Positions 63,603 to 64,000 of a DNA stretch of 64,000 nucleotides are shown piece after piece. How positions within the stretch are numbered: position 1 is the stretch's first letter; each line of letters opens with the position of its first letter. This DNA comes from Sulfobacillus thermosulfidooxidans. GTDB lineage: Bacteria > Bacillota > Sulfobacillia > Sulfobacillales > Sulfobacillaceae. The DNA lies in assembly GCF_001280565.1 (NCBI RefSeq), contig NZ_LGRO01000001.1, forward strand, positions 992,001-1,056,000, given 5' to 3'. The notes under the pieces were generated by a model. That model was not told the DNA's origin and ran no database searches. It saw only the letters and a program-made list of their open reading frames with translations. The position numbers and the translations under genes were made by a program.

Positions 63603-63624
63603 CCCAATGATTATAATGAATGGG
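63603..63624 (+). promoter_or_regulatory. Dyad overlapping a -10 box upstream of MFS gene
   Basis: CCCAATGATTATAATGAATGGG has imperfect twofold symmetry (CCCA...TGGG) and contains TATAAT at 63612-63617. It lies about 80 bp before the downstream DHA2 start, a likely operator position for a local repressor. The -35 element is poor. Confidence 0.4.
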
Positions 63625-63694
63625 AAAGGACGAGGTGAGGTACCACTTGAAGGTGCCGTAAGCGAGAGCGGGTAAGAAGGAGGATTGCGCTTTC

Positions 63695-64000
63695 ATGGCA
63701 AGTCGCATGAACGAAACTGAACTCACTGCTAATTGGGGACCAGCCCTATTTGTGTTAGTTATTGGGGGATTTATGGCGATTTTGGATACATCGATTGTCA
63801 ATATTGCCATTCCCAAATTGGAAAGCGTCTTCTCCGTCAATACGCAACAAGTGCAATGGGTTGTGACAATTTATCTTCTGACATTGGGAGCGGTCGTTCC
63901 GCTTGCCGGATGGTTAGGCGAACGATTTGGATATCGCCGAATCTATATGACATCCTTAGCGGTTTTCACAGTGGGCTCAGCGCTTTCCGGATTGTCATGG
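63695..64000 (+). CDS. DHA2-family MFS transporter (EmrB-like), 3' partial
   Basis: Starts at ATG 63695, about ten bases after AAGGAGGA, and runs open to the window end (102 codons seen). FVLVIGGFMAILDTSIVNIA near residue 18 is the first membrane segment with the DHA2 motif D1 (LDxTIVNVAxP), followed by QWVVTIYLLTLGAVVPLAGW and the motif A loop GERFGYRRIYM. These 14-segment proteins export drugs or toxic compounds with protons. The remainder lies outside the window. Confidence 0.9.
   Translation, partial: MASRMNETELTANWGPALFVLVIGGFMAILDTSIVNIAIPKLESVFSVNTQQVQWVVTIYLLTLGAVVPLAGWLGERFGYRRIYMTSLAVFTVGSALSGLSW

Noticed and set aside
1-64000. CRISPR array, tRNA or rRNA genes, prophage
   Set aside because: No regularly spaced repeats, no tRNA T-arm/anticodon pattern, no rRNA stretches and no phage structural genes were seen by eye.

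Overview
The window looks like a chromosomal segment of a moderately low-GC, Gram-positive-type bacterium. The signs are strong AGGAGG-type ribosome binding sites, frequent GTG and TTG starts, a HemQ-type coproporphyrin-dependent haem enzyme, and a class II (B12-dependent) ribonucleotide reductase with NrdR. The gene set (GlgE/TreS glucan synthesis, glycolate oxidase with glycerate kinase, ThyX-like protein, IscB/TnpB relics) fits a deep-branching Firmicute such as Sulfobacillus. That name is an inference from protein style; I could not run a search.

Layout. 1-7.3 kb: glgE (5' end outside the window), treS-maltokinase and glgB, a route from trehalose to branched alpha-glucan, followed tail-to-tail by a two-domain ThyX-like gene. 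8.8-10.9 kb: small genes, including a 45-residue membrane protein and a lone DUF4351-like tail, then a LysR regulator. 11.0-17.8 kb: envelope polysaccharide genes (glycosyltransferase, O-antigen-ligase-like protein, polyprenyl sugar transferase, GH84 glycosidase) and a TauE-type exporter. Between them lies an AhpF-N-like redox protein whose first catalytic cysteine codon is TGA, followed by a SECIS-like hairpin. This is the best candidate for something new. 17.8-21.1 kb: a small membrane protein, an internally deleted iscB with its HEARO/omega RNA, an NDH-2-like oxidoreductase and a radical SAM protein. 21.3-25.6 kb: gltB.

26-33.8 kb: two glycosyltransferases, thrC-thrB, hemQ, two double-domain YbjQ-like paralogues and a rhodanese. 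34-38.7 kb: aldehyde dehydrogenase, class III aminotransferase, glutaryl-CoA-dehydrogenase-like gene and a PadR regulator, probably lysine or 5-aminovalerate catabolism. 38.8-46.7 kb: aldo/keto reductase, glycerate kinase, Toprim protein, peptide deformylase, glcDE fusion, glcF and a Nudix hydrolase. 46.9-47.9 kb: a decayed tnpB. 47.9-58 kb: VIT1-like transporter, galE, glycosyltransferase, membrane proteins, ilvE, a CoA-binding protein, a GT39-PQQ fusion and an EamA transporter. 58.1-61.1 kb: nrdR-nrdJ with a NrdR box in the promoter. 61.2-64 kb: a degenerate stretch and two MFS transporters, the second cut by the window end.

The metabolic theme is storage glucan, C2/C3 salvage, amino-acid metabolism and surface glycan building, interspersed with decaying IS200/IS605-type elements. 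I recognised no rRNA, tRNA or CRISPR array.
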